Shown: positions 9,759 to 22,785 of the stretch, in pieces
Layout of the letters: every line of letters starts with the position of its first letter
Position numbering within the stretch: the first letter of the stretch is position 1
Assembly (NCBI RefSeq): GCF_023278565.1
Contig: NC_064675.1
Location: 5,518,001 to 5,582,000, forward strand
Origin: Colletotrichum lupini
Taxonomy: Eukaryota; Ascomycota; Sordariomycetes; Glomerellales; Glomerellaceae
Length of the DNA: 64,000 nt
Reading direction: 5' to 3'
Notes under the pieces: model-generated
What the model was told of the DNA's origin: nothing
Database searches by the model: none
What the model saw: only the letters and a program-made list of their open reading frames with translations
Made by a program: the position numbers and the translations under genes

Positions 9759-12700
9759 TTCTCTCGGATCGCGAAAATGGGCTTTGTTGGTGTTGTTGAT
9801 GTAATGGAGGAAATTCCCCTCCGGTTTAGAACCAGAGCAGACAAGACATCGGCCTTCGGGGGGAATAGGTATAAGAGAGGTGGTGCAGTGAGAATGGGCG
9901 AAATGGTCCAGGCCTTGGCACTGTGGCTGTGGCTGTAAAGCTTTCTAGTCTAACCGTCCTGGTGTAGAGGTCGAGGATTGGATGACGGCTAAGCTGGAAT
10001 TCATGACGATCAATTGGTATGGCGAAAGGTGGATGGGGTAGCAGTAGCCAGTCGTAGCAAGTGTGACATCAGTTTTGATCGTCTGTTATTGTTGCAGGGC
10101 AGGTAGGTTTAGTCGGAGGGCGCAATGGAAGAGGGAAAAAACAGGATGGAGAAAGAAGAGTCGAAGTATCCTGAACGCAGTACGGAGTACAGGTTATTGT
10201 GTGGTAATGCGTGCTGAGGTATGGATGGCCTTGATCGGACGGGTCAAAGAAATGAGATCAAGATCAAACTTGGTGCTGCAAGTGTCGCAGGTGCAGCCAA
10301 GCAGATTGGATTGCAGATGCCGACGCCAGATGAGCCAGGGAGCAAGCACGCTGCACCACTACGGCTCGAAGTGGGAAGTGGCTCAACACTTGGCTCTTCA
10401 CAAGGAAGAAGCAACCTGAGCTGCAGGCGCGACTGTTCGAATGACAAAGGTCAACGAGAGCAGAAAGATGGGAAAGAAGTGCCAGACTGGATTAATGTAC
10501 CAGGTAGGCAGATATTTGTGCTCTCCTACCCACCCCCCACGGCCCAAGACGAAACGAAGGCGTCAATCCAATTTTTCCCTCGCTGTTATTATTTTTATTT
10601 TATTTTTCCTTAATCAGAGAAAGGGAGGGAAGCAATCGACTTGCGGGCGTGTCGGGGGGCGTAAGTACCTTAAGCTCTGGACGCTTGCCCTGGAACTCTG
10701 GAGACTGGAGTCTGAAGTGTGGAGTTGACAGTTGACCGCAAAGAGGTCCTTGTGGTCAGCCATCCAACCGCGGTGCATCCAGCAGCATCCACAGTCTGCA
10801 ATGTCCACTCTTATCCTTGCCGTGGAACTGGAGACGCCAGAGGTAACCGTCCCGTCAGCACTTTCGACTTTGGACTGGCACCATTGGAACCTGGCATGGA
10901 AACTCGGTGGAAAAGTGTTTCGAGTTCGACCGACGCAGACCCTTTCCTTGCGGTGCCTGGGCGATAGGTACTCCGTACCGAGCTAAGCTTTTCCTGGCAC
11001 TGGGAAGTACCTGCGGCTCCACCGCGGATGGAACAGAAGAGATACATCTCTGATGTACCCTAGGTACTTCGTCGCCGGTGCACCTCTGACGAGAACGATG
11101 GAGTGGGCCGTGGAAGGAGGGAGCCTCGAGAATCGAGATTACAACGGGCAGCACCTCACCTCACCGCACCTCACCTTACCACCTTGCGTGCTTACCGAAT
11201 GTGTACGGAGGATCAGAACATCTCGGGAGCACCGCGGATCCGGCTGCAGTCACCTCACGTCAGTCATATCAGGGCTGATCACCTCACACTGGCCTGCACC
11301 ACCTTACCTCTTGCATACCTTTTTCTAGACCATTGGATGGTTGATCGCACCAAATATCCCCTGCTACAGCAGATGGATGCAGCATCATGTCGAAAACTTG
11401 TCGGAATGATCGCCAATCATATGCGCACATCATTCATGTGCTACTATCTTTATGCGACATCCAGCATCGGCGTCCGCCCGCTCGAGTCTTGGTCCTTTAA
11501 ACCCCCATGCGTTACTACACAAGGTACCTACTTGGGAGTTGGGACAGCTTGCAACACGCCTGCACCCCCAGCACGCTTCGGTCTGCTCCGATCTCGTCCA
11601 CCGGTCTGTCTTAACGTGGCACCAAACACTTAGCCTGCCATTTTAATGGTTACGCAAGGTAAGATTGGTTGCGACTCGCGAGATCTGTTTCGTGGCGTAC
11701 CATTCCAAGACACGCCAGAAACAAAATCCCCTAAAATCCCTAGAATCCCCCAACCAAGCTGGCGGAGGAGTGCCAAGTAACTTTAATTTTAGGTGGGTCA
11801 GCAACATGTCGCCCGTCTGTCCAAGCAGACACTCGCAAGCGTGCTGTTCACGCCCAAAGGAGCAACAAGAGCAACTGCATCGTGACAGGGGCACCACGTC
11901 CTACCCTCCCTCCCACGCCAGCCTCCGGTGTACACTACATGGCTCTAGTACGTCATTTTGTGCCAGCACATCTCATCTCTTACCCTCCTTCGCTGCATCT
12001 CATGGCCTTCTTCGACGCTGTCCATTCCTGATATTCCTGAGTGACCATCTTCTCAGCTGCAGTTAGCGCAACTCCAGCATGTGAACACATGCATACTTAC
12101 CCAGCACTACCTAATGGGCCAGCCAAGACATCCCACTACGTTTGATATATATGTACAGCAATGGCAGTACTACCATCGACCTAAGATGCAGTCTAGGTAT
12201 CCCACACAATTAGTGCCCCTCAACTGGTCTGTCTACGAATACTCGGTGCAGGCGTACGGAGTACCTACACATGTACGTATACCAAAGTCAAATTCGTCCG
12301 TTACTCCCATTAGCACCGCGAGTCCGGGGTTGTACCACCGGTACCTGACGAGCAAGCGTTTGGCATGTTTGCGACCGCCTCACAATCGGTTGGAAACTAA
12401 CGCGCGCACCATCAATTTCCCGTGGTCACAATACCACCGACGAATAATGCCTCTCTACCCCTATACATTGAAACGGCGTGGCACTTCGCCTCCAACAGGA
12501 CATCCCGGCCGAGAAGACCATCAGTCCGACCAAGCTCCCGGCTAGTGGTACCTTGTCCTGTCAGGGAACATCCAATCCCCTACCAGAGCTACCAGAGACA
12601 CTCATTCGCTGCCCGTGGCTATGGTAATGTTATTAAGCAGGTGCCATTTTCAAGCCACGGCAGCCTGTGAAACTCGTCGGCGTCCCCAGGAGCATATCCC

Positions 12701-14266
12701 TCATCCCGATGCCCATTGACTCTTTTTTAGGCGCAACATATCTCTTACAACGGGGGCCTTTCAGTCGTCAGCACTGCCCAACCGATGATCTATGGATGCC
12801 TGTCTGGGGAACCCGTACGTCCCGTTTGTTGGCTTTACCACAGTAGAGGCAAAGTCGCCTGAGAAGAACAGTTGATCACCAGCTCAACCACACTGGCTTA
12901 TCCTTTGCCGATAAGGAACTCGCGGAAAGGCAATGCGCCTCCAATACGGCATTTCTGACATTCTCACTGTCGATCACAACCCTAGCCCGCGGACTGCCGG
13001 TCGCTTCTTCCGTCCGTCGCATCGACCAATCCAGACCTAGCACACCATCCGCCGTGTAGAGAGCCGATAACCACTGCCATTTGCCAAGCACTCTCCGTGA
13101 CACAGGTCATCTCTCACTCTCACCACCTCAACACGACGTCGTTGCCAGCATATTCCACCACCGCCTTCCTCTACTTGTTCACCGCCATGCCGCCATTACT
13201 GCTGTACACCTCTTCCGGCGTAGCGAGTCCTGCATGCGATTTATGAGATGGCAACGGTACGGGTACATGGGACGCTCATCTCTTAACCTGGACGCCAAGT
13301 ATCCCTCCGGGCCTCCAGTACGAATACCCCAGCCGCGCGGAACAATGCCCAGATCTGCCAGATAGGCAACGCAAGATGATGGTAAATGCAGCAATCCGAC
13401 TTAACCCGCTGTCTGCCAAGACCACACACATTTGCTTCTGATTCATTCGCCCATGCGGCCCACGTGAAGGGCTTGGTAGGTTCTGACCGAAAGATCCTAT
13501 CCGGCCGCATAGATGGGCCTAGAAGAAAAGCCAAACGATGTGTTGATGTTGTTGCGCGTCCTACCCCCGGTCTTCGACTACAAACGGGAGAAAGGGGGTG
13601 GCATACTAGCGGCTCGAGTATTCGCTCTACCCGTACTCACTTTTTGACCTTTTCTTGAAGTCTCATTACAGCCGTAACTAGATACGACTTTGATCGATTG
13701 ATATCGTTAAGATACCCCGGGAATGACGCTCACCAAAAATAGCTATGCACCCATGGAATCCAAAAATCCAATCTTGTTTTACGAGCCGTTTTTCGACAGC
13801 CGCAACCACGATTTTGCCGCGTTTGTTCTCTTTTTCTTCTTCTTGGTTCTTGTTTGCCTTTGCCAGAATCAACTCCTTCGTGAAACTGGAACAGGGGAAA
13901 AGGGAGAAGTGAAGCCCCCGGGGGAAAAAAATCCCTTTCTTGTTGGGGAGTCCGGACGAGTTGAAAGTAGATTATAGCCTAATGGCATGGACGATTATCC
14001 CTCGTTGGATATTGTCTGCGTATTCCTAGAGATAATACTGACCATATTTGCATGGGCTTGGCACAACAGCTTGGGCCTTTGACTTGTCATCGAATAATAT
14101 CGTATCATGTGCAGATTTATCTGATCTTTCCCACCGCACCCAGTCTTACGCCTCCACGGCGCGTTTGTGTATGATCTATAATACAGTGAAGCGGCTTCAA
14201 ATTCACCGTTTGCCTTTCCCTAAATTCCCCACCCACAGACGCCGTAAACCCGTTCGTGATTGCAAT
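9759..14266. other. 4.5-kb gene-free spacer
   Basis: I find no protein gene here: the open frames are short, start at non-ATG codons or have shadow-like composition. The right-hand end of this spacer, next to 9759, should be the TRK promoter and 5' leader, and the end next to 14266 the XPB 3' UTR. Visible features are an A/T tract at about 10587-10612, CTCAC-type short repeats at about 11155-11180, and copies of the dispersed motif TACGGAGTAC or its complement (near 10180, 10970 and 12250). A tandem or regulatory role is not shown. Confidence 0.45.
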
Positions 14267-16735
14267 CTATCGCTTGGCCTTCTCTCTCTGGATCTTCTTG
14301 AAGAAGGCACTGCTCTCTCCCTTTGCCTTCTTGAGCTTGACCCTCTTGTTTTGCTCCATGTAGGCCATGTCCTGTCCACCCGACAGGTCGCCCAGCAGAC
14401 CAGCCGTCCTCCTCGCGGCGGCCTTCTTCCTGCCCCTGGCCGGCGCGCGGCCCATCGTGCCGCTGTGGAACAGGTCGTCAATGACCTCGTCTTCGCCGCC
14501 GGCCTCGTTCTCGATGAGGACCTTTTGCAAGAGCTCTCGTCTCTCGCTCGCCGCGGCGTAGGCTAGGCCAGGTGTCTTCTCGATGTTGGCGAGCTGCGTG
14601 ATGACCTTGAAGGCGTAGCCCTGGTCGACCAGGAACGCCTGTCTCTTGGAGGAGTAGTACATCTCCTGGGTATCCTTCGACACCAGGGAATAGAAGAAGG
14701 CATTGAAACCCTCGTCGTTTCTCCTCTTGGCTCGCAAGATACGGCCGAGTCGCTGCGCCTCTTGACGACGAGAACCGTAATGTGACGAGATCTGAATGAG
14801 ACAGGTAGCCTCGGGAAGATCGAGGGATGTGTCACCAATCTTTGACAAGAATAATGTGTTGACTTGAGGGTTATGCTGGAAGTTTTGCAGAATGTTCATG
14901 CGCTCTGCCTGCCCAGTGCCGCCGAAAATGTAAGCCTTCTCCAGCTTCTCAGCATAAGTCTTCAAAGCGTAGACGTTGTCCGAAAAGACAATGATCTTGT
15001 CGCCTCGAGACTCGTGGTAGTTGATGAGGTACTGAGCGGCTTGGAACTTTCTCGGGTTCATGATGTACAGCAGCGCGCGTTTTCTGGCCGACGCCTTCAA
15101 GTACTCATCGTAGAATTCCGTAGTCATGGGGCACCAGACCTCAGCGCATTGAACCTTGGCAATGTGGCCTTGTTCGCTGAGTTCCATCCAGTTCGCCTCG
15201 TATAACTTGGGGCCAATCAAAAAGTTCAGATCTGAGATCTTGTCATCTTCACGAAGCAGTGTGGCGGTCAAGCCAAGCTTCGAATGCGTCTTGATGGACG
15301 AGGTGACCTTTCTGAAGATATTGGCGGGGACAACGTGGACCTCGTCCAGAAGCATCAGACCCCATTCTCGCGTCTGCAAAAAGTCCATCATCTTCTTGGC
15401 CTCGTGAGAACGCTCCCTGGTTTGCGTCACCATGGAGTATGTGGTCACAATGATACCGGTGTTACCCGGGAAGATTCTGCCCTTGTTGTCTGACGTGAAT
15501 GCTTCGATATCCTCTGGCTTAATGTTGGACCACTTGAGGAATTCGTTTCGCCATTGCACGACAGACATGGAACTGGTGCAGAGGACGATGACGCCCTTCT
15601 TGACGGTGCAAGCCGCGGTGATACCGACAAGCGTTTTTCCAGCACCGCAAGGAAGGACGATCAGACCGCTCTTGGCTCGTCCATTACCAAACATCTTGCT
15701 CAAACTCTTTTCTTGGTAGGGTCGAATCAAGGTGCCCGGGCGCAAGTCGATCTCCAGGTTCGGGTTGGCCTCATCTCGTCGGAAATCGTACTCCTCCAAC
15801 ACCGGATACTCCAGTTCAAGACACCTCTTCTGAACGGTCTCGACTGCCTCGTCCCCGATCTCAAAGGCATGCGTGATCTCCTGATCGTCATCGTCGTCAT
15901 CGTTCAGTGCCGCGTAGACCTCGCCCTCCTTCACCTCACCCTCGCGTCCCTTGGCCTTTTGTTCTTCTGCCTGTCGCACACCAGCAGCATTGGCAGTGCC
16001 TGGAATGACCAGAGGGCCCTGTTTCGGAGCCGCTATTGTGGTAATCTCCTCCGTACCGTGTACTCGCAGCGGTCCGATGACGGAGTCTTTCAGCAGCTTC
16101 TGCAGGATGACCGGATCCGTACTCTCGACAAAGTATTTCGTATTTTTAAGCACCAGCTTGACTTTGCCGAAACTTTGCGTGCAGCCCTCGATGAACTTGC
16201 GAATGCTGTCGGGCAAAGGCATCTTCAGAAACCGATCGAGAGTGTTGATGATATCCTGGGGTGACAAGCCCACAGAGACCGCAGCGTACAAGCTGTGTGT
16301 CGTGAGCGCATATTCGTGAACGAAGGACGGCCGGGAAATTGGTTCGGCAATGGTGATGAGGAAGTCCTGTGCTTGCTCGGCCAGCGGGTTGAAGCTTTCG
16401 AGGAAAATACGGCCTTTGGCAGGGTCGATCCAGAGCGGGCGATTCTGATAATCGGGTTTCAGCTGGAGGAAGGAGAAGTCGCGCTTCTTCTTGAATAGTC
16501 CAGTCATGGATTCATGGCCGTTCGTCTTGGGCCTGTCCAGGTACGCCTCGACGGAGAACTTGTCGACGTTCTTCTCGAGATTCTCGTCTTCCGACTCGCT
16601 CACGGGATCCGCTACCGATTCATTATCGCTGGCGATACTCCTGGGGGTGGCGCCCCCAGGTGTTGAAGCTACAGAGCCCTTACCTGCCTTGAAGCTGCCG
16701 GTGGCGGCCCCTTGAGCCTTCCTCTTCGGTGGCAT
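14267..16735 (-). CDS. SSL2: TFIIH helicase XPB/Ssl2 (Rad25)
   Basis: This is a single uninterrupted frame of 822 aa from the ATG at 16735, close to the 843 aa of yeast Ssl2. It is the 3'-5' DNA translocase/ATPase of TFIIH, needed for promoter opening by RNA polymerase II and for nucleotide-excision repair. Residues 60-225 form the XPB N-terminal and damage-recognition-like region. A Walker A motif (LPCGAGKT) lies at 361-368 and the DEVH box at 464-467. SAT-like motif III is [10 protein letters not shown], with the XPB-specific RED triplet at 495-497. An acidic insert (NDDDDDDQE, about 278-286) precedes helicase domain 1. The C-terminal lobe has [10 protein letters not shown] and [11 protein letters not shown] (motif VI). 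The basic C-terminal tail is typical. It is divergent from the CHY zinc-finger gene. Confidence 0.97.
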   Translation of the reverse strand: MPPKRKAQGAATGSFKAGKGSVASTPGGATPRSIASDNESVADPVSESEDENLEKNVDKFSVEAYLDRPKTNGHESMTGLFKKKRDFSFLQLKPDYQNRPLWIDPAKGRIFLESFNPLAEQAQDFLITIAEPISRPSFVHEYALTTHSLYAAVSVGLSPQDIINTLDRFLKMPLPDSIRKFIEGCTQSFGKVKLVLKNTKYFVESTDPVILQKLLKDSVIGPLRVHGTEEITTIAAPKQGPLVIPGTANAAGVRQAEEQKAKGREGEVKEGEVYAALNDDDDDDQEITHAFEIGDEAVETVQKRCLELEYPVLEEYDFRRDEANPNLEIDLRPGTLIRPYQEKSLSKMFGNGRAKSGLIVLPCGAGKTLVGITAACTVKKGVIVLCTSSMSVVQWRNEFLKWSNIKPEDIEAFTSDNKGRIFPGNTGIIVTTYSMVTQTRERSHEAKKMMDFLQTREWGLMLLDEVHVVPANIFRKVTSSIKTHSKLGLTATLLREDDKISDLNFLIGPKLYEANWMELSEQGHIAKVQCAEVWCPMTTEFYDEYLKASARKRALLYIMNPRKFQAAQYLINYHESRGDKIIVFSDNVYALKTYAEKLEKAYIFGGTGQAERMNILQNFQHNPQVNTLFLSKIGDTSLDLPEATCLIQISSHYGSRRQEAQRLGRILRAKRRNDEGFNAFFYSLVSKDTQEMYYSSKRQAFLVDQGYAFKVITQLANIEKTPGLAYAAASERRELLQKVLIENEAGGEDEVIDDLFHSGTMGRAPARGRKKAAARRTAGLLGDLSGGQDMAYMEQNKRVKLKKAKGESSAFFKKIQREKAKR

Positions 16736-17209
16736 CGTGACAGGATTGCGGGTTGTTGGGGGGGAGATAGGAGATGGATGGTGGTGAAATCAAAAAACCT
16801 AGGAAATGGGTGGATGGATGATGTAGCCTGCAGGCACGCATCGGCGAAAGGTAAGCAACTCTACTCCGTAACCGTCGGCGTTAAAGTGGTACCTAAGGTT
16901 TCGCAGGCAAAGGGTACGGCCTACAGGGGTGGCACCCTTTGTCACTGGCCGGCACCTTAAGTGGAGACCACTACAGAGCGACTTCGCGGGGTGCAAGGTG
17001 TAGGTAAGTAGGTGCCGGGAGGGAAGACTTGGGCGATAAATCCAGACCCCGCCAAATTTATCAGCACCGCCAAATCTTTGATAGAAGATTCTCCCCATTG
17101 CCTCGACTTGCCAACTCATAACCGCGACACATTCGATTTGACCAGTCGACCGCGACGCACCTGTAACCACAACGCGATCTAGTGCTTTATACCGCGAAGA
17201 CAGCCCGCT
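16736..17209. promoter_or_regulatory. Divergent promoter SSL2 / CHY zinc finger
   Basis: A 474-bp gap separates two divergent start codons and so contains both promoters. It includes a TACTCCGTA copy of the dispersed motif (about 16862-16870). An in-frame TAG upstream of the ATG at 17210 limits the CHY protein to that start. No TATA box was recognised. Confidence 0.5.
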
Positions 17210-17696
17210 ATGTGGTGAGCCAAACGAGAACCCACAACCCCTGACCGACAAGCTAACATATCACCACAGCAAACACATTCTCAACGCGCAAGTCGCAATC
17301 AGGTCACCCTGCTGTGCGTCGAACCCCCTCTGCCCCTAACTTAAGCTACACCCGACTAATTTGATTGCCTTCCTAGGCAAAAAATGGTTCGACTGCGCCG
17401 AGTGTCACCATGAGCAGGAAAAGCACCCCCTGCTCCAGAGCCTTGAAATGGTCTTTGCTTGCAAGAAGTGCAAAAAGTGCTTCCGCAAAGACGCCCAGGA
17501 ATTCGAAGATGCCGACGAATACTGCCCGCACTGCGACAACCACTTCGTCATTGAGGCAAAGACACCCAAGGCAGCCATCTCCGTTGAGGGCGAAGACGCG
17601 CGCAAGGACAGCCGCATGATCAAGGACGAGCGTGTCCGCCAAATCGCCGGACGCTCAATATTCGACCCAACAGACGATGCGGACAAGCTGGGCTAA
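17210..17696 (+). CDS. CHY zinc-finger protein, three exons with 5-nt first coding exon
   Basis: The exons are 17210-17214, 17270-17313 and 17377-17696, giving 122 aa. The first coding exon is only ATGTG; the second is 44 nt. Introns of 55 bp (GTGAGC...CACAG) and 63 bp (GTGCGT...CCTAG) restore MCKHILNAQVAIRSPCCKKW without a gap. An in-frame TAG upstream supports this ATG. Cys/His pairs follow the CHY order: CKH, PCC, CAECH, CKKC, CPHC. CHY-type fingers bind several zinc ions; relatives include Hot13 of the mitochondrial intermembrane space and the N-terminus of Pirh2. No presequence or RING is present, so a Hot13-like role is possible but not proven. The C-terminal 45 residues are charged and end in a DPTDDADKLG tail. 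It converges with the proteasome gene, 169 bp away. Confidence 0.85.
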
Positions 17697-17865
17697 ACTG
17701 TGGGGGGATTTTAGCTGGTTTACGAGCATCAGTGTGGCAGCAAGCGATTTTATGGACACCGTTTTTGTAGATTTTCCACGGTCTAAAGGTGGTAATACAT
17801 TGGTATTTGGTCAGATACCCTCATGAGTGTCGTCTATCCGCGAACCGCAACGCCTAGTCATTTCC

Positions 17866-18912
17866 TTACTCATCACCGTCACCCGAGCCCGAGCCTCTCG
17901 TGAGGATCGCCGCGCTTCCGGTGCCGGGTGTGCGTCCAGTCTTCTTCTTGGCCGCCTCCTCTTGCTTCTCTTGCTCGATGCTCTTGACGTGGTTCTCAAT
18001 CTCCTCCACGGGCAGCATCTCAATCGTCTTGCCCGGTGCCATCAACGCGATTTCAATGTTCTTGGCTCCGGTCTGGACAACCTCGAGAAGAGACTTGATG
18101 GCGAGTCGGATGGTAGCCTCTCTGTCCATATCCTCCTTGTAGTTGCGCTCGAGGAACTCGCGAACGGTCTTGCTGGAACGGCCGATGGCGTTGGCTTTCC
18201 TGCAAGGTGTTAGCAGATGCACCGCATCGCATAGTATGAAGTAGTCGCTCGTACCATGCGGAGAAGATGCCAGAGGGCTCGGTCTGGTAAAGGCGGGGGA
18301 CCTTGCTGCCGCTGTCGAACCCGACAATCAAGGTGCTGATACCAAAGGGACGGACACCACCACTCTGTGTGTACCGTTGCTGGACACCAGCAACGTACTT
18401 GGTCATGTACTCGATGGAGGCGGGGTCTTCAACGGTCAGTCTGTGGGACTGTGCCTCTAACCGCGCCTTGTCGACGAGGATACGAGCATCGGCGTTCAAT
18501 CCGGCGAATGCCAGGCAGACGTGGGTGTCGAGGAGCTGAATCTTGGAGGGGGTAATTCGGGTATCTTGCAGCTTCATGGCTGATCGCTTTTCGCATCCGA
18601 GGACGACGACATCTGTACCCTTGACGCCGACCGCACACGTTCCTATGCCGACGATTAGCTGGTTCCGCCCTTGATTGCGGCGGGCAAGCGGCATTACCTC
18701 TCTTGACAGCTTCGCCAGCGTACTCGACCTGGAAAACGTGTCCATCAGGACTGACGGTGTCAGTTGGGGATCATGAATTGTTTCCGGGGCAGGGGCAACC
18801 GTGACGAACCTGAAGACTGTTTGCAGGTGCATGTTAGCTTGGTACAGTGGAGCTGGGGGGTAACAAGGAGGGGGCCCTTACCGGACAACGCTCTGTCGTA
18901 TCCTGAAGCCAT
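17866..18912 (-). CDS. PRE6: 20S proteasome subunit alpha4 (PSMA7/Pre6)
   Basis: There are five exons on the minus strand: 18912-18882, 18816-18810, 18750-18698, 18642-18255 and 18199-17866, giving 270 aa. The second exon is only 7 nt (TCTTCAG) between a CAG acceptor and a GTTCGT donor; together with its neighbours it restores the alpha-subunit signature [15 protein letters not shown]. Further family blocks are [51 protein letters not shown] and [14 protein letters not shown]. These match yeast Pre6/human PSMA7 better than other alpha subunits. It belongs to the outer ring of the 20S core and is not catalytic. The residue after VEYA is Gly, where yeast has Leu. The C-terminal tail is Lys/Glu-rich, then Gly/Asp-rich. 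It has more introns than any other gene here except TCTP. Confidence 0.95.
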
Positions 18913-19604
18913 GGTGACTGACTGATTGAGGGACGGATTATCGGAGATATGTGTGGTGGTAAGTGGATTGACGATTTGCTTGGATGTTGTGGGACAATCG
19001 CCGTGGTTGAAGAGGTGCGGTCGGTCGAGGGTGGATGGAGTAGTGAGGTAAGGTAAGGTCAAGAGAGGCAGGCTGCAGGTCTGACGAAGCTTTGGCGCCT
19101 GCTGGCGTGGGAAAGGCTGAAAAGCTCCAGGAGCTCCTGCAGGGCCGGGGAAAGTCCGGGTAATGGTCACTCGAGCTTAGAGGTCTGTGCGCCTATCCGT
19201 ATCACACCCGCCAGAAGCTCAGGCAAGCAGCAACGTCCAGGTTGTGTGTAAATGAGCACCTTCTGAATTACAAGTTCCCGTGCGTACCATTTTACTCATT
19301 CATGAACTACAAACTAGATGGGTTGCAATGTTCTTTTGACATCTCTAGATTTCGTTGAAGATCGGCTTCTACAACACACCTTTTAGTTTTCCATCACAAT
19401 ATTAACAATACATGGCAGGATATGGGGTGGCAGTCCACCGATATCCTCTACATCAGGTCGAACGTCAAATGTCCAGCGCTCTCGATTTTGATACTCTCAG
19501 AAATGCAATGCGCCTGCGCCAATTCATACCTTCCACCATGTTTTGATCGGACCCGTTACTCCCCTTTTCAATCGTCAGGCAGACGGAGCGAGTAGCCAGC
19601 TGGC
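18913..19604. other. Intergenic: PRE6 promoter and 3' region of Zn2Cys6 gene
   Basis: The 692 bp lie between two genes in the same (minus) orientation. No gene is visible. The end next to 18912 should be the PRE6 promoter and leader. I see no clear proteasome-associated control element. Confidence 0.45.
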
Positions 19605-21255
19605 TCAGAACCTGGCAATGTCGGCCCATGATCTGCTCTGCAGAACGTTGGCAATATCGTGACCTTTGGAGGTCAAACGCAGCCTGAAGCTCTCGCACCA
19701 CATAATCTCGAGCTCGCCGTCCCTTGACGACGCATTGATCTCGCGATAGAACTCCATGGCCACGGCTAGTGGTGCAACCAACATGTCCGGCTGAACTGTT
19801 GTTGACAGCGCAAAGTCGAGTGCCCTGCAGATTCTTGACGCAAACTCCCGCCTCTGTTGGTACCTCCCCAGATTGATCTGCAGATTCGGAGGCAGATCCG
19901 GGTACATGTTGGGAAAGTCCTCGATGATAGGCTGGAAAATGGTGTGGTGCAGGCACTCGATGCAGCGGTGGAGGAGCAGCAGTGTCATCCAGTGGTACAG
20001 GAACATGACGGACGACGCACCGTCCTTGAAGGCAAAGTTGTCTGCAAAGGGTAGCTGCTGCGCATCTGGATCATCCGGCTCTTCTATCCAGTACGCATAC
20101 GGGTGCTCGGCAGTAGGCGCGCGGGCGTACGACTCCCACTCCTCCAGCCTCCGTTCGATTTCCAAGCAGCTCTCCAACAGTTCCTGTGCCTTTAATCGAC
20201 GCTGCAAGGTTGCAGCAAAGGGTACCGTTCGGTCGACGCGAGAGAAGATGCCAGGCAACCCGGCGATGATGTCAAAGAGCCTGTCGAGAAACGTCTTGGG
20301 GTGCTGTTCCCACGGTGTAGTGCACCATTCGAATGAAGAAAGAAACGTCGTCTTTCGGTGTAAGAGAGCGAGTATGATCTTGACACCAAGTCAGCTTTTT
20401 AGTTCATCCGCAGGGCCAACAACGCGTATCTTACAGCATTACACCTATATACCCTGACAAAATAGTGATGGGCTGGGAATTGACGAAATTGTTCCGGTCC
20501 AAGCTTCTTGACGACGTCCATATGCTCTTGGGGGACACTCCAGGGTGTCATGCCGTTGGTCACCAAAAAGGATGGATTTTGCTACAAGGATAGTCAGCAC
20601 ACGCTCTTCCGCGACGACCAACTGGCATCTCACCTCGAATAAAAATACGCAAAGACCTTCGGGGGCTCCGTTGTCATTCCCCGATGGCAGCAGACTGACC
20701 ATGTTCTGCGCATTTAGGTCCATGTTGCAGCCGTTATCCCATGTCTCCATATCAACTGGTGAGTATGGCGGTAGGGCCATCCGGAACTTTACTTGGCTTT
20801 GCCCTTCGGGTCCCCTCAGGATGTTCTGGAACCTGGTGTGCAATGCCGCGATCTGTATCGAGTATACGACACCGTTGTCGGATACGGAAACCAAATCATC
20901 CCATGCCGGCATCAACGGTTCTGTCGGTACCAAGCGAGGAACCTCGTCCACGGTTTGGCTTCTCCTAGAACTCCTGGAAGAAGACGACTGGACTTGGCGG
21001 GGCGGGTGTGATGAGCAGCGGCCTGCGTCGTCTATGGTTGCGGTGATGAAGACCATTTCTCGTTCGTAGCCAGCACATTCGCGGCCGCTATCGATACACT
21101 TGCGGCAGTGTGGCCGTTCGTTATCGCACTAACCGTTGACATGTCAGCCCGCGGGGGGCGTTTTTTTGCTGTCGAAACGCCTTTAGAGTGCTTACCTTGA
21201 CTCTTCGAGCCCTGCATGTCTCGCATCCCTTGTACTTGCCGCGGACTCCAACCAT
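19605..21255 (-). CDS. Zn2Cys6 fungal-specific transcription factor
   Basis: There are four exons on the minus strand: 21255-21196, 21128-20634, 20581-20453 and 20378-19605, giving 485 aa. The zinc cluster at residues 11-38 reads CETCRARRVK (exon 1) then CDNERPHCRKC and CAGYERE (exon 2), so an intron lies inside it after Lys20. The third intron ends at GTCAAG, joining YFVR to IILALLH. An in-frame ATG exists 57 bp upstream (21312), but starts of the form MVG-x-GKxKGC are usual in this class, so 21255 was chosen. The middle and C-terminal parts look like the fungal transcription factor domain (DUF3468 type), ending LQSRSWADIARF. It should act in the nucleus as a DNA-binding regulator; targets cannot be inferred because there is no gene cluster around it. 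Confidence 0.88.
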
Positions 21256-22740
21256 GTTGACAACTCGGACGTTTTGGTGAGAGACAGGTTGTTGCAAAGA
21301 CAGAATGACCATAACCGATAATACTCTCTCGTCAAGACGAACAGGGAAGAAGACGTACTGGACGGTCGATATATATCACAATGGGGAGCCGCAAGGGGGA
21401 AGCAGGCATCAAACGGCCCCCAAGACTGAGAGGAGGGCGCGGATCAGTGAGCTTCTTACGTTGGCCATTACCGGAGAGGCTGTGGGACCCAAGGTAGGCC
21501 ATACACTTGGCTTCAAACAAGCCCCCCTCGCGGGAGCCAGTTGATGGTGTGATGCAGCCTTACTACCGAAGGTGGACCGCGACAACGTATGAGACGGGAC
21601 CAAGGGCGCGGGAATCACACATGGTCTGGTTCGCCCCGGGACGAATAAGACGACTGCGGCTGCGGTATGCAGTCAGGCGGCCCCGAGACGATCAACGAAT
21701 GCGATGTCCGTTCTTGTCGTGGTCTCAGGCATGGTGCGGGTAGATTGCGCCGGGTGAGTTGCAGCCGAGATGCGATACCAGTAACATCTGGTGAATGAGT
21801 AGGTTGGGTGGAAGCAAAGGTGATGAGGCCATCTTTGCTCGTTTCCCCTTACACGAGGAGTGGAATCTAACCGATATCTAGGACATTCCTTTTTACAAAA
21901 CCCAAACCTTGGAAGACAAGGCCACGAACGCAAATCAGTGGGCGAGACAGGCTGGAAGAGGAAAGTGAGCGTGATTTAGCACCGATTGTGTGCATTCGTA
22001 TGTGTGAGATGCTCCGAGATGCCTCGGCCATTCAGAAGGGATCGTTGCACCCTGTCAATGCCACCCGCAGCAGGGAAGTAAGTACATACACGCAGAGACA
22101 GGCAGAATGACGGAGAGAGAGAGACTATCGATCGATGCTAATAAAAAGTGTAAACAAGATTGATGTCAACCGTCTCTGATCCCTCCGTCTCAGTCCAGTC
22201 CGATGAGACTACCTACCTATGGGTAGATGAGAACATTGTCCCCCGCGCGCGGATGAGTGCACGTTCCAGGCAAGGCCCCGTAGGGCTGCATGCCGTAGCA
22301 GACCGAACAGACAGGGGTTCGGCTCGGAGGTGCGACTTGCTCGAAAGAGAGCCCCACCCTCGGCTGGCGGAGCAGTCTGCAGGACGGGATGCTCTGGACG
22401 GTGTGATTGGCTGACACCGAGGCTGACGTCGGTGCGGCCGTTCCCCAAGTGCCGCGTCAAAGTAAAGCAGCAAATGAGAGCGCAGCAAAGCGAACAGCAG
22501 CCTTCGGTAGGGGGTGAGATTGTCGGTGCCCAGGGGCCGCCAGCACCTGTCACCACTCACCGTCAGCCAAACGGCGCACGGAAAGCCCGGTCGGTCCAGG
22601 GGGCCGCCGAGAGACATACATACACCAGGTTAAAAGGTAGTCGACAGGGGTACATATTACACTACTGTCTGCGGATTACATTACGGATATACAGTTGGGA
22701 GTTTACCAAGCAATTGAGGACTCACGCGAACCACCACCCC

Positions 22741-22785
22741 CAGAGACCCCAGAGACCCCAGAGACCCCAGAGACCCCAGAGACCC
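22741..22785. repeat. 9-bp tandem repeat, five exact copies
   Basis: The unit CAGAGACCC is repeated five times without change, then a truncated copy follows to about 22793. Because 9 is a multiple of 3, it reads as Pro-Glu-Thr repeats in one frame, but there is no gene around it. It is a variable-number-type minisatellite. Confidence 0.9.

Noticed and set aside
21256..21312. 19-residue longer N-terminus for the Zn2Cys6 protein
   Set aside because: An in-frame ATG exists at 21312, but the family normally starts a few residues before the zinc cluster with an MVG sequence, as at 21255.
22741..22785. CRISPR-like direct repeats
   Set aside because: The copies are contiguous 9-bp units without spacers, in a eukaryotic genome; this is a minisatellite.
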